Assembly: GCF_014698475.1 (NCBI RefSeq)
Contig: NZ_JACJTB010000004.1
Location: forward strand, 1 to 64,000
DNA from: Nostoc spongiaeforme FACHB-130
Lineage (GTDB): Bacteria; Cyanobacteriota; Cyanobacteriia; Cyanobacteriales; Nostocaceae
Reading direction: 5' to 3'
Length of the DNA stretch: 64,000 bases
Part shown: positions 55,537-63,827 of the stretch, one piece after another
Position numbering within the stretch: the stretch's first letter is position 1
Layout: each line of letters starts with the position of its first letter
Notes under the pieces: model-generated
What the model was told of the DNA's origin: nothing
Database searches by the model: none
Seen by the model: only the letters and a program-made list of their open reading frames with translations
Made by a program: the position numbers and the translations under genes

Positions 55537-55657
55537 GAATCTGGTTTGATTTCTGAATCTAGTTGTGTAGATAGAGAATAGGGAGTGAGAGTAGGAAAGA
55601 AGCATTATTTGGATATACTTATTTTTTCATAAATCAAATATGAGTCCTAAATAAAAA
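55537..55657. repeat. Dispersed 105-120 bp element, copy A
   Basis: Aligns to 62041-62144 at both ends: TTTGATTTCTGAA near the left end and ATCAAATA-GAGTCCT near the right. A near-complementary pair TTTGATTTCTG / CATAAATCAAA can close the element. It begins directly after the stop of kinase copy 3. No reading frame. Confidence 0.65.
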
Positions 55658-55684
55658 ATATACGCCTCCATTGGAGGCGTATAT
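55653..55684 (-). terminator. Terminator downstream of DUF3386 gene
   Basis: ATATACGCCTCC (55658-55669) and GGAGGCGTATAT (55673-55684) form a perfect 12-bp stem with a 3-base loop; on the minus strand it is followed by six U. It is 122 bases beyond the DUF3386 stop at 55806. On the plus strand it would also act as a stop for transcripts from kinase copy 3, but without a U run. Confidence 0.85.
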
Positions 55685-55805
55685 CTACAGCAGATTGCAG
55701 ATGAATAAGGTACACATATAAATATTAAAACTATTGTGGAGTGGGCATCTTGCCCACCCTTGTATACCTTACTTAGATTAAATGTGCTGTATTTGAAAAT
55801 TCAGC

Positions 55806-56462
55806 TTAAGCAGCCGCAGGTTCTAACAATTTAATATTCGAGAAAATAAATTCTTGAATATTCAGATGTCCATTGGTTTCGGTGCGAATTTCTCGACGGT
55901 TGAGAATAAAGTATTTGCCTACTTTTTCATATTCATCAGTAAATTCGCTTCTACTACCTTTTTGTTCACCAGTGGTGGGGTCATGGTAAACAGAGTCATA
56001 AGTGTGAGATAAGTAGCCTTCGCCAGTGTCGTGGCTGCTGAAAGTGTTGATAGTTACGACTACGCCGTGAATGTGACGGTGAACTAAGCTAACTTCGTTA
56101 TTGCGGACTTTATATTTATCGCCAGCACCTTTACCACCAAGTATAATTTCGACTGCATCAGTTAAGTCGGTGTCACCATAGCTAAAAGTATTTTCGCCGT
56201 GGGTTTGTTCAAAACTGCGACGGACACGGTGAATAGCAATTTCCCAAGCTTGACCGTGGATGGCTTTTTTAACGGCTTCGTCTTCTACTCCCAAAACTTC
56301 CGCTTTGAGTTCAGCATTGATGATTACTTTACCTGTAGTAACTTTATCGTCATACTTATAGGTAACATCTGCGGTATAACCGGGGAAATTATTATCCCAT
56401 GTGTAACGGTTTTCATAAGCAGCCCGGAAAAGTTCCTGAGCAGAGAGTTTGGTAACTGTCAT
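55806..56462 (-). CDS. DUF3386 family protein
   Basis: 218 residues. The N-terminus MTVTKLSAQELFRAAYENRYTWD and FPGYTADVTYKYDD, with HRHIHGVVVTINTFSSHDTGEGY in the middle, are the signatures of the cyanobacterial DUF3386 family. No signal peptide or membrane segment. Function is not established; the family is nearly universal in cyanobacteria and plants' plastid-related genomes are sometimes cited. It is divergent from the LuxR-type gene at 56565, with about 100 bases between starts that must hold both promoters. Confidence 0.9.
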   Translation of the reverse strand: MTVTKLSAQELFRAAYENRYTWDNNFPGYTADVTYKYDDKVTTGKVIINAELKAEVLGVEDEAVKKAIHGQAWEIAIHRVRRSFEQTHGENTFSYGDTDLTDAVEIILGGKGAGDKYKVRNNEVSLVHRHIHGVVVTINTFSSHDTGEGYLSHTYDSVYHDPTTGEQKGSRSEFTDEYEKVGKYFILNRREIRTETNGHLNIQEFIFSNIKLLEPAAA

Positions 56463-56564
56463 GTGCTTCTCCTAGCGTATCCAGTGATAATAGCGTTTTA
56501 TTCTTGCTGGTATTAGCATAGATGTAATTGTCGAGCAGAGCATAGTCCCCAATCGGGTACACTT

Positions 56565-57230
56565 ATGGCTAATTCTCTTCATGCTGTATTTGGTGCGATC
56601 GCTAGTGTCCGTAATGAGCAAGAATTACATCTGGCTCTCAAGGATAAGATTAGCGACCATTTTGGCGTGCAGCATTGGGGTATTTATCTTTTAGATGAAA
56701 CAACACCAACCGAAATTGATATTCCCGCTATTCCCTCAGTATGTTTAGAGGGGAACCCTGTTGGACGCTACGTTGTTGAGCGTCACGCTCCCGCCCATGA
56801 GCAATTATTATTATCTCCAGGCGATTGGAAACATTTTTGCTCCCGTTCTGACCACGAACACGTCATGACAGGGCCGATTGTTTGCGATGGTCAGTTAGTT
56901 GGTACTTTACACTTAGCACGCGATCGCGGCAAGCCTGCTTTTGATGGCAATGATTTAGCGGATTTGAGTGCTGTATGCTTGCATTTGTCTGCTAAACTCG
57001 CCACTTTAAGGGCAAAACCCACAACTTCACCTTTAGTTAGTCGCCTGACACCACGCGAGTTAGAAATCGCGGAATTGGTAGCCCAAGGTTTAACTAACGC
57101 CGAAATTGGTGAAAAACTCTGGATTACGCAAAACTCAGTTAAGCAAGCTTTAAAGCGGATGTTTCGCAAGCTAGAAGTATCAGCACGGGCAGAGATGGTA
57201 GCGAAGTTACAGGATGTTTTGGTTTCCTAG
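56565..57230 (+). CDS. GAF-like / LuxR-type transcriptional regulator
   Basis: 221 residues. Residues about 10-140 form a GAF-like sensor domain (LHLALKDKISDHFGVQHWGIY, GPIVCDGQLVGTLHLARD, LADLSAVCLHLSAKL). Residues about 155-218 are a LuxR HTH (LTPRELEIAELVAQGLTNAEI, then WITQNSVKQALKRMFRKLEV). There is no receiver domain, so it does not take phosphorylation in the usual way; a small molecule or redox input to the GAF part is more likely. Divergent from DUF3386. Confidence 0.88.
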   Translation: MANSLHAVFGAIASVRNEQELHLALKDKISDHFGVQHWGIYLLDETTPTEIDIPAIPSVCLEGNPVGRYVVERHAPAHEQLLLSPGDWKHFCSRSDHEHVMTGPIVCDGQLVGTLHLARDRGKPAFDGNDLADLSAVCLHLSAKLATLRAKPTTSPLVSRLTPRELEIAELVAQGLTNAEIGEKLWITQNSVKQALKRMFRKLEVSARAEMVAKLQDVLVS

Positions 57231-57302
57231 AGAATGATGAATTAATATGACTCGCCCACGCAACTTTTCGCAAAATCTAAAATCCAAAATGGTATAACCA
57301 CC

Positions 57303-57338
57303 ATCACCCCGGCTTTTTTCTACAGTCGGGGTGATTTT
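57303..57338. terminator. Terminator after GAF-LuxR gene
   Basis: ATCACCCCG (57303-57311) and CGGGGTGAT (57327-57335) are perfect 9-bp complements with a 15-base loop, followed by TTTT. It lies 72 bases past the stop at 57230. Confidence 0.85.
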
Positions 57339-57366
57339 GCAGATGATCAAACATCTGGTTCAACAA

Positions 57367-57410
57367 TAAGCGATCGCACTCTCCGGTAAAGTCAGAAATG
57401 CGATCGCTTA
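57367..57410. terminator. Second HIP1-octamer hairpin, after metF
   Basis: TAAGCGATCGCA (57367-57378) and TGCGATCGCTTA (57399-57410) are perfect 12-bp complements. It begins only six bases past the metF stop on the minus strand. The U run is weak (TTATTGTTG), so it may instead protect the 3' end. Confidence 0.65.
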
Positions 57411-57415
57411 ACTTT

Positions 57416-58345
57416 TTACTTCGTCACAACCAAATTAATTGGTGCAACTCCCGCCAAATCCAAAATCTTGGGAATCAAATCTTCCCGCTTCACCGCCATA
57501 ATATGGACACCATGACATAATTGCCTTGCTGTTTGCACTTGTTCGGCGGCAATTTTGACACCTTCTTCTAGGGGGTCTTGGGCTTTGGCTAATCTATCAA
57601 TAATATGTTCGGGAATATTTACACCCGGAACGCACCTATTAATAAATTGAGCATTTTTCGCTGATTTCAACAGAAAAATTCCTGCCAAAATAGGTTTATT
57701 ATGCACAGAAGCTATCTTATCCATGAACTTTTCTAGTCTTTCAAAATCAGTGATTAATTGACTTTGAAAAAATTGCGCTCCGGCTGCAACTTTGCGTTCA
57801 AAACGACTTTGTAAACCAGACCAACTACCACATTGAGGGTCTACGGCTGCACCGACAAATAAATCTGTTGCACCATCAGTCAAGGGTTTATCGTTGCAAT
57901 CAACACCTTGATTCATTTTTTGAATTAGTTGCAGCAGTCGCACTGACTCTAAATCAAATACGCCCTTCGCATCGGGATGATCGCCTGCTTTTACTGGGTC
58001 GCCTGTTAAAGCTAAGATATTCCGAATACCCAAAGCATGAGCGCCCATTAAGTCGGCTTGCAAGGCAATACGGTTGCGATCGCGGCAAGCCATCTGACAA
58101 ATTGGTTCAATGCCGTTTTGTAATAAAATCGCTGAAGCCACTAATGACGACATTCGCAACACAGCGCGGCTACCATCAGTAATATTGACAGCATGAACTC
58201 TCCCCTTAAGAGTCGCCGCCATTTCAATCATGTGAGTCGAATTTCCCCCTTTTGGGGGTGCTACCTCGGCGGTAACTAAAAATTCCCCCGCTTGCGCGGC
58301 TTTACGGAAATAATTTAAAGCAGCACAGCTATGGTTATCTTCCAT
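57416..58345 (-). CDS. metF: Methylenetetrahydrofolate reductase
   Basis: 309 residues of the (beta/alpha)8 MTHFR fold. TAEVAPPKGGNSTHMIEMA (catalytic Glu at about 28), HAVNITDGSRAVLRMS, ICQMACRDRNRIALQADLMG (FAD/folate-binding), LALTGDPVKAGDHPDAKGVFDL, GAAVDPQ, KVAAGAQFFQSQLI and GIFLLKSAKNAQFINRCVPG. It reduces methylene-THF to methyl-THF for methionine synthesis. Length fits bacterial MetF of cyanobacterial type. Transcribed alone on the minus strand. Confidence 0.9.
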   Translation of the reverse strand: MEDNHSCAALNYFRKAAQAGEFLVTAEVAPPKGGNSTHMIEMAATLKGRVHAVNITDGSRAVLRMSSLVASAILLQNGIEPICQMACRDRNRIALQADLMGAHALGIRNILALTGDPVKAGDHPDAKGVFDLESVRLLQLIQKMNQGVDCNDKPLTDGATDLFVGAAVDPQCGSWSGLQSRFERKVAAGAQFFQSQLITDFERLEKFMDKIASVHNKPILAGIFLLKSAKNAQFINRCVPGVNIPEHIIDRLAKAQDPLEEGVKIAAEQVQTARQLCHGVHIMAVKREDLIPKILDLAGVAPINLVVTK

Positions 58346-58485
58346 AACGTTATTCTTTATGTTCTTTTTAAGCGTATAACGAATTACACCTTAAAGAACA
58401 AGGGGCATAATTGGGAAGGGGAGTATGGAGGAAGTGAGTCACAACTACCCCCTACACCCTGTTCATACTCGTGCTTTGCTCACGC

Positions 58486-59442
58486 TCAAGTCGAGATGCT
58501 TTCCAGCAGCAGCTTCTCAGCACTACCCACTTTATACCAAGCTTCGGGAATCAAATCATAATTACCAGCTTGTTGTGCGGGAAAATCACCAGCTTCTATT
58601 CGGGCAATAATTTTGGGTAAAGCAGCAATAAATTCTGGGCTTCTATCTTTAGGGTGTAGCGTCCACGCCGCAGGATTGGTTAAGTTTGCCCGAAAATAAT
58701 CTGTCTGTTTTAGTTTTTCCGTTACCATAACTTCCCAAGAATCTAACTTACCTTTACCCGTAAAATTACTCAGAGCCGTTTTTAATTGAGTAGGTAAGTT
58801 ATTCATCCATTGTTTGTTATATTTACACCAAATTATAGGTAGAGGCAGAAGCTGATTAAAACGCTGACAATTTATTAAATAAACTCTGCTACCAAAAGTT
58901 TTAAAAATATCATAAGGCTCTGATTTTTTCTTGGCTGTGGGTGGGCCAGCCAATGGTCTGACAAACATCATTTGGGGATTTTCTGTCATTAATTGAATTG
59001 CTTGGTTAATCCAATTATGATTAGGATTTTGGTACATTAACATATCACTATCGAAGTGCAACATATAGTCGCTTTTACATTCTTCAATGCTAAAAGCAGA
59101 GCCTAGAATGGGATAGCCTTTATAGTTATGGGTAAAGCGAATTTGTGTACCAAAATGTTTTTTGTAAACTTGCTCGTGATAATTTTTATCGTAGTTTATA
59201 TCGACGATCCGATCCACAACACCTAATCGCAGTAGCTTTTCTGCACACTCGCGCAATTCTTTCATTGTGCCGATAGAAGGACGAGTTAGTTTATCTCCTG
59301 TTAGTGATGCTGTATCAATAGCTAAAACTTTTTCCTCAAAAGGAAAATTATTTACTTTTACTAAATGAGGAATTGTTTGTAAAATAAAAGATGTATCTGG
59401 ACGCGCTACAAAAATCCACAATGAACAACTTGGATTTGTCAC
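58486..59442 (-). CDS. Putative glycosyltransferase (GT-A type)
   Basis: 318 residues with a GT-A-like arrangement: a beta-strand start CSLWIFVARPDTSFILQTIP, YKGYPILGSAFSIEECKSDY, then LHFDSDMLMYQNPNHNW, where DSD is a candidate DxD metal/nucleotide-sugar site. Downstream are FGSRVYLINCQRF and the conserved-looking TNPAAWTLHPKDR. No membrane segment. The start is a GTG at 59442; there is no ATG near the expected N-terminus. Donor and acceptor unknown. The family is moderate by motif only. Confidence 0.65.
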   Translation of the reverse strand: MTNPSCSLWIFVARPDTSFILQTIPHLVKVNNFPFEEKVLAIDTASLTGDKLTRPSIGTMKELRECAEKLLRLGVVDRIVDINYDKNYHEQVYKKHFGTQIRFTHNYKGYPILGSAFSIEECKSDYMLHFDSDMLMYQNPNHNWINQAIQLMTENPQMMFVRPLAGPPTAKKKSEPYDIFKTFGSRVYLINCQRFNQLLPLPIIWCKYNKQWMNNLPTQLKTALSNFTGKGKLDSWEVMVTEKLKQTDYFRANLTNPAAWTLHPKDRSPEFIAALPKIIARIEAGDFPAQQAGNYDLIPEAWYKVGSAEKLLLESIST

Positions 59443-59759
59443 ACTAAAAATACCTTGATTCTATAAATTTTATCTGTTTCTTAGGATATATAGTAATACG
59501 TAGGTATAGAACTAATTTCTAAATTAGAGTAAAGTTAGAATAAATTTTTTGTTTTGTCAGGGTTGTGGGCATTGGCGCTAATCCAGCGTCTATTCACTGA
59601 AAGTCTTGCTCTGCAATGAACGAGAAATCCTAAAAACCTGCATTTATCAGAATTAAGAAGTGGGGAAGAAAAACAATGATCATTCTTCCCCAGCACTTGC
59701 TAGTTAGAAAGTACGTAAGTATAAACTTAAGTACAAGCTTGGCTATAGGCCATGACGAA
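59443..59759. other. Intergenic region glycosyltransferase / trpS
   Basis: No gene seen in 317 bases. It may hold the promoter of the glycosyltransferase gene on the minus strand and the trpS 3' end. A hairpin-like GAAGTGGGGAAGAAAAAC / CATTCTTCCCCAGCACTTGC (59659-59700) can form a terminator for trpS. Confidence 0.45.
59659..59700 (-). terminator. Candidate trpS terminator
   Basis: AGTGGGGAAGAA (59659-59670) and TTCTTCCCCAGCACT (about 59684-59698) pair with 11-12 bp; on the minus strand AATTCTGATAAATG follows, so the U run is weak. Confidence 0.5.
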
Positions 59760-60767
59760 CTACACAGGCATAGAGTAGCCTAACGCTGCTTTCACATCTG
59801 CTAAAGTTTGATTAGCGACCGCTTGTGCTTTTTCCCGCCCATCACGCAACACAGACTCCAAATACCCCTTGTCATCCATAATTTGCTGATATTTTTCTTG
59901 GATGGGTTGCAAAGCATTAATTGTTGTTTCTGTCAATAAAGGCTTGAATTGTCCCCAGCCCATATCTTGGCATTCGGCTGCTACTGCTTCTTTGCTCTTG
60001 CCAGACAACAACATATACAAAGTTAACAAGTTATTACACTCTGGGCGTTCTGGATCATCAAAAGTTAAACCCCGTACAGGATCAGTTTTGCACCGCTTGA
60101 TTTTATTCGCAATCTGGTCTGGTGGATCTAACAGATTAATCCGGCTTAACTCTGACGGATCAGACTTAGACATTTTGCGTGTCCCATCGGTCAAACTCAT
60201 CACCCTTGCGCCGTCTTTCCGAATCAAAGGATCTGGTAACTTCAAAACTGGTCGATCCTTGGCAAATTGATGATTTAATCGATTGACAATATCCCTTGTC
60301 AGTTCTATGTGTTGCTTTTGGTCTTCACCCACCGGCACTTTATCCGCTTGATAAAGCAAAATATCAGCCGCCATCAGCACTGGGTAGATTAACAAACCTG
60401 TACTAACGTTTTCACCTTGTTTAACAGCCTTTTCCTTAAACTGAATCATGTCTTGTAGCCAGTTTAGGGGAGTGATGCAGTTAAGCAGCCAAGCAAGTTC
60501 ACTGTGTGCGGAAACGTGGGACTGGACAAAAATACTGGAATGGTTTAAATCAATCCCACAGGCCAGGTAAAGCGCGGCGATAGTGTAAGTATCTGCCGCC
60601 AAAGACGCTGGATTATGCGGTACAGTAATCGCGTGTAAATCCACTACACAAAAGAAATTTTCATACTGGTCTTGGATTTCTACCCAGTTGCGAATTGCGC
60701 CTAAGTAGTTACCTAAGTGCAGATTACCAGTTGGTTGAACTCCTGACAGCACACGCTGCTTACCCAT
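59760..60767 (-). CDS. trpS: Tryptophanyl-tRNA synthetase
   Basis: 335 residues. Class I aminoacyl-tRNA synthetase: HIGH-type motif PTGNLHLGNYLGA (residues 12-24), KMSKSDPSE (198-206), and the Trp-specific VLMAADILLYQADKVPVGEDQKQHIEL and DPVRGLTFDDPERPECNN. Charges tRNA-Trp. Length fits the bacterial family. No T-box leader seen upstream (60768-60860), but an 8-bp hairpin ATGCCGTG/CACGGCAT is at 60818-60836. It is the only gene for tRNA charging in the window. Confidence 0.97.
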   Translation of the reverse strand: MGKQRVLSGVQPTGNLHLGNYLGAIRNWVEIQDQYENFFCVVDLHAITVPHNPASLAADTYTIAALYLACGIDLNHSSIFVQSHVSAHSELAWLLNCITPLNWLQDMIQFKEKAVKQGENVSTGLLIYPVLMAADILLYQADKVPVGEDQKQHIELTRDIVNRLNHQFAKDRPVLKLPDPLIRKDGARVMSLTDGTRKMSKSDPSELSRINLLDPPDQIANKIKRCKTDPVRGLTFDDPERPECNNLLTLYMLLSGKSKEAVAAECQDMGWGQFKPLLTETTINALQPIQEKYQQIMDDKGYLESVLRDGREKAQAVANQTLADVKAALGYSMPV

Positions 60768-61162
60768 AAATTCACTCTAGTTCTTGCTAAATGTTCATGC
60801 ACGTATTCATCCCTATGATGCCGTGTCACACGGCATTATAGACTTTTTATGCGTCAAAGGTGGCAAGATAGCAATTTCTCTCCAAAACAGTAGGATGTGT
60901 TACGGCGATGAAAGGATTGAGCTTATGAAGGCATAAGAATTAGCCGTAACGCACCGAGATATATGGTGAGTTATCAGTAATCCTTAATTTTTAATTAAGT
61001 AGAAACTTCAAATTCAGATCAATATTCCAGAAAGAACACAAGGCTGTAACCCTCTTAAATTCTGCTTTATCTCAACAAGAAATATTTACAATCCCCTACT
61101 TTTTAACTTTACAGACAGTAGGTAATACTTAAATAGTGCTAGACCACTTTCAGTATTTTGAT
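60768..61162. other. Intergenic region trpS / DsbA-like gene
   Basis: 395 bases without a gene. A hairpin ATGCCGTG TCA CACGGCAT (60818-60836) lies in the trpS promoter/leader region. The remainder is AT-rich and should carry the promoter of the gene at 61163. Confidence 0.5.
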
Positions 61163-61909
61163 ATGCGACAATTATTTCAGTATCTACGTACCTGGGTCAT
61201 CGTCTGCCTGATGTGTTTGGTCTTAGGCTGGACACTACCTGCACAAGCAGCTACCGACATTGACTCTAAACTCGAAAAGCAAGTTTTAGAAATTATCCGT
61301 AACAATCCACAATTTGTTCTTAACTCTCTGCAAGAGTATCAACTGGCTAAACAAGAAAAATTACAGAAAGTCCAACAAGCTTTTTTAGATGATTTAAAAT
61401 CTAATCCCGCAAATATCATTGGCGAATCACCAACAACTGGTGCGGCTAAGTCTAAAACAGTGCTAGTTGAGTTTTCTGATTTTCAATGTCCCTACTGTGC
61501 GGAAGTACATAAAACTCTGAAATCAGTAGTAGACAAGCACAAAGACGAATTAACCTTGGTTTACAAGAATTTTCCTTTGACTGGAGTCCACCCAGAAGCA
61601 TTCCCCGCAGCACAAGCGGCTTGGGCTGCTAAACAACAAGGTAAGTTCTGGGAATACCATGATGCTTTGTTTGAAAATCAAAAGCAACTAGGTGAAACCT
61701 TATACGTTGATATTGCTAAAAAACTAAACCTCAATTTGGTGAAGTTTGAGAGCGATCGCAAGTTGGCAAAAACAGCCATTGAAAAAGACCTCAAACAAGC
61801 AAATGATTTAGGTATCGCTGGTACACCATTTTTAGTTATCAACACTGATAAATACACTGGTGCAGTCCAAGCAGCCGACATTGAAGCGAGATTGGGTAGT
61901 GCTAGTTAA
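61163..61909 (+). CDS. Periplasmic DsbA-like thioredoxin-fold protein
   Basis: About 248 residues from the ATG at 61163 (MRQLFQYLRTWVIVCLMCL), chosen since it gives a standard Sec signal peptide ending TLPAQA; the GTG at 61136 adds nine residues. Mature protein: helical N-terminal segment, then CPYC active site (109-112) in EFSDFQCPYCAEVHKTL, and the cis-Pro loop GIAGTPFLVIN. This is DsbA/BdbD/thioredoxin-like fold 4, which oxidises or isomerises disulfides in exported proteins. A matching DsbB/VKOR is not in this window. About 257 residues is typical of the cyanobacterial protein. Confidence 0.9.
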   Translation: MRQLFQYLRTWVIVCLMCLVLGWTLPAQAATDIDSKLEKQVLEIIRNNPQFVLNSLQEYQLAKQEKLQKVQQAFLDDLKSNPANIIGESPTTGAAKSKTVLVEFSDFQCPYCAEVHKTLKSVVDKHKDELTLVYKNFPLTGVHPEAFPAAQAAWAAKQQGKFWEYHDALFENQKQLGETLYVDIAKKLNLNLVKFESDRKLAKTAIEKDLKQANDLGIAGTPFLVINTDKYTGAVQAADIEARLGSAS

Positions 61910-62210
61910 ATAGACAGAATTTACACACGAAGATTGTAAAAAATAGGTGTGAGGGTGTAGGGGTGTATGTATCCAAAACCCTTACACCCTTAATTTTTTG
62001 TACCAAATAACCGTAAAGGACGAGTAGGACACGAAGTTATAGAAATCCGATTTGATTTCTGAACTTACTTGTGAAGGTAGGGAACAGGGAATAAAAACTG
62101 TACTGAGTTTTTTACAGAAATCAAATACGAGTCCTGCATAAAAATCTCTCTCCCTTGTCTCCCTTATCTACCTTGTCTCCCTTGTCTCCCTATTCCCGAA
62201 GACTTTTTCG
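61910..62210. other. Intergenic region with dispersed element and tandem repeats
   Basis: No gene seen. The dispersed element (62041-62144) is followed by CCCTTGTCTC / CCTTATCTAC tandem units (62154-62190). A short inverted repeat GTAGGGGTGTATG / ACCCTTACACCC at 61957-61990 may be the terminator for the DsbA-like gene. Confidence 0.5.
62041..62144. repeat. Dispersed 105-120 bp element, copy B
   Basis: ATTTGATTTCTG (62050-62061) and CAGAAATCAAAT (62115-62126) are perfect 12-bp complements near its two ends, then AGTCCTGCATAAAAA. It resembles 55537-55657 at both ends and in its middle (GAAGGTAGGGAACAGGGAA vs GATAGAGAATAGGGAG). No reading frame. Confidence 0.7.
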
Positions 62211-62582
62211 TTAATCTTCCAATGATTGGGCTTGTACTTCTACCGCAGTCACATCAATTGTGCCTTCTGGTGCAAAGCGTTGGAAGTGACCTTTCTGGAT
62301 TGATAGCTGTTCGCCACAGTTAGGACATTGTAATTGGCTATTGTTCAAACCAGTGAATTCGTAGGCGCAGACAGGACACTTGTCAGTTACTAAGTTGCGT
62401 TGTAGCCACCAGCGAAAACCAAAGAAAGCCACTACAGGCGCTAGTGACAGCAGTGCAAACAGGATAAATAAAGATTTTACTAACCAACCCAGTCCCAATG
62501 AACCTAGCAACCAGATAACTGCTAAGAAAGTGAGCAAAGGGCGGAGATTTAGCATATTCAATTGTGAATTGTTAAAGCTCAT
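62211..62582 (-). CDS. Hypothetical zinc-ribbon membrane protein
   Basis: 123 residues. Two hydrophobic segments (about 14-34 and 36-53) are followed by a rubredoxin-like zinc ribbon, CPVC (about 69-72) and CPNC (about 86-89), and an acidic tail with GTIDVTAVEVQAQSLED. Not a recognised family. It stands alone on the minus strand; upstream is the minus-strand gene at 62661. Confidence 0.7.
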   Translation of the reverse strand: MSFNNSQLNMLNLRPLLTFLAVIWLLGSLGLGWLVKSLFILFALLSLAPVVAFFGFRWWLQRNLVTDKCPVCAYEFTGLNNSQLQCPNCGEQLSIQKGHFQRFAPEGTIDVTAVEVQAQSLED

Positions 62583-62660
62583 TTTTTAATTACAGTCTTG
62601 CTCTCTTTCTAGGATAGCGAGTTTAGAGATTGTCAAGGGTCATTTGTTACTGGTCATTGG

Positions 62661-63827
62661 TTAAGATGTTTTTACTAACGCTGCAAGCTGCTGTTTAAAG
62701 GCTGCTGTTCCGAAATGCGCGATCGCTTGTTCTCGCAACCACTTGCCATCACAGCGTTGATCATTCTTTTGTAAAATTTCAATACAAGCGGCGGCGACAG
62801 CATCAGCATCACGGTGTGGCACTCGCCAGCCTAGTTTACCATCTTGTAAAGGATCAGCCGAGCCATCTGCATCACCGGATAAAACTGGGATACCACAAGC
62901 CATTGCTTCGAGATAAACAATCCCAAAACCTTCTTGAGAAGGCATGATATAAGCATCTGCTAGGCGATAGTGGGCGATTAAATCTTCTGTGGGGACAAAA
63001 CCAGCAAACACAACGCGATCGCTTACCCCCAAATCTTGGGCTAACTGGGCTAATCGCGGTTGATCATCACCACGCCCAATCACCAAATATTTCACTTCTG
63101 GAAAAACCTGGGCGATTTGAGGTAAAGCCCGAATTGTCACATCTACGCCTTTATAAATATCACCCGACCACAGGCGTGCTACTGTCATCAAGACTTTAGC
63201 ATCTGTTAAACCATACTTCTCGACTAATTCTGGTAGTTTTTCCCCTGGGGTAAATTTATCACCATCAATTGCACAAGGCAGCATTTTCACTTTTTCGGGG
63301 TCAATCCCATTCGCCGCACAAGCGCGATCGCGGCTGTAACGGCTGATAGTCCAAATTTCGCTGGCGGCGGCGAGTGCGCGGCGTTCTGAATTTTTTAAGG
63401 GTTCCCAGACTTCTTTCCCGTAGGTGAGGACTGTGTAGGGAATACCTAACGGCTGACAAAGAGTTTGGATTAAGACAGCAAGTTTAATATGACCACAAAA
63501 TACACGTTGGGGACGTTTTTGTAAGAGAAACTTTAATAAAGCCCCGGCCATCGCCATTCTGCCGATTTGCGGCGACTTATTTTTAAAATAATGGAATTTT
63601 ACACTCTCAGACGCAAAAGGATTAACACAATCTGGACTATCTCGCAGGACAAAAACATCTGTCTTGTAACCTGTATTCAACTCTGTATAAGCTTGAAAAA
63701 TATCTTTGACATAAGACTGAATCCCTCCTTCACAGCCAAAAACTTCGATAAAAACGAAAAACTGGTGCGGAGTTTGGTGAACTTTGTTAATCCCTTGTGG
63801 TTTTTCTTCTGTTAAATCAGTCAGCAT
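62661..63827 (-). CDS. Glycosyltransferase family 4 (GT-B fold)
   Basis: 388 residues. N-terminal Rossmann-like half with FFVFIEVFGCEGGIQSYVKDIF-type start (HQFFVFIEVFGCEGGIQSY), PQRVFCGHIKLAVLIQTLC and YTVLTYGKEVWEPL; C-terminal half with DAKVLMTVARLWSGDIYKGV, YLVIGRGDDQPRLAQLA, VVFAGFVPTEDLIAHYRLAD and the EX7E-like motif MPSQEGFGIVYLEAMACGIPV. This is the classic GT4 pattern, a retaining enzyme using nucleotide sugars. No membrane segment. Acceptor unknown; likely exopolysaccharide or glycolipid synthesis. Confidence 0.92.
   Translation of the reverse strand: MLTDLTEEKPQGINKVHQTPHQFFVFIEVFGCEGGIQSYVKDIFQAYTELNTGYKTDVFVLRDSPDCVNPFASESVKFHYFKNKSPQIGRMAMAGALLKFLLQKRPQRVFCGHIKLAVLIQTLCQPLGIPYTVLTYGKEVWEPLKNSERRALAAASEIWTISRYSRDRACAANGIDPEKVKMLPCAIDGDKFTPGEKLPELVEKYGLTDAKVLMTVARLWSGDIYKGVDVTIRALPQIAQVFPEVKYLVIGRGDDQPRLAQLAQDLGVSDRVVFAGFVPTEDLIAHYRLADAYIMPSQEGFGIVYLEAMACGIPVLSGDADGSADPLQDGKLGWRVPHRDADAVAAACIEILQKNDQRCDGKWLREQAIAHFGTAAFKQQLAALVKTS

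Noticed and set aside
60818-60836. Hairpin ATGCCGTG/CACGGCAT upstream of trpS as a T-box or attenuator
   Set aside because: No specifier loop, T-box sequence, leader peptide with Trp codons or U run accompanies it.
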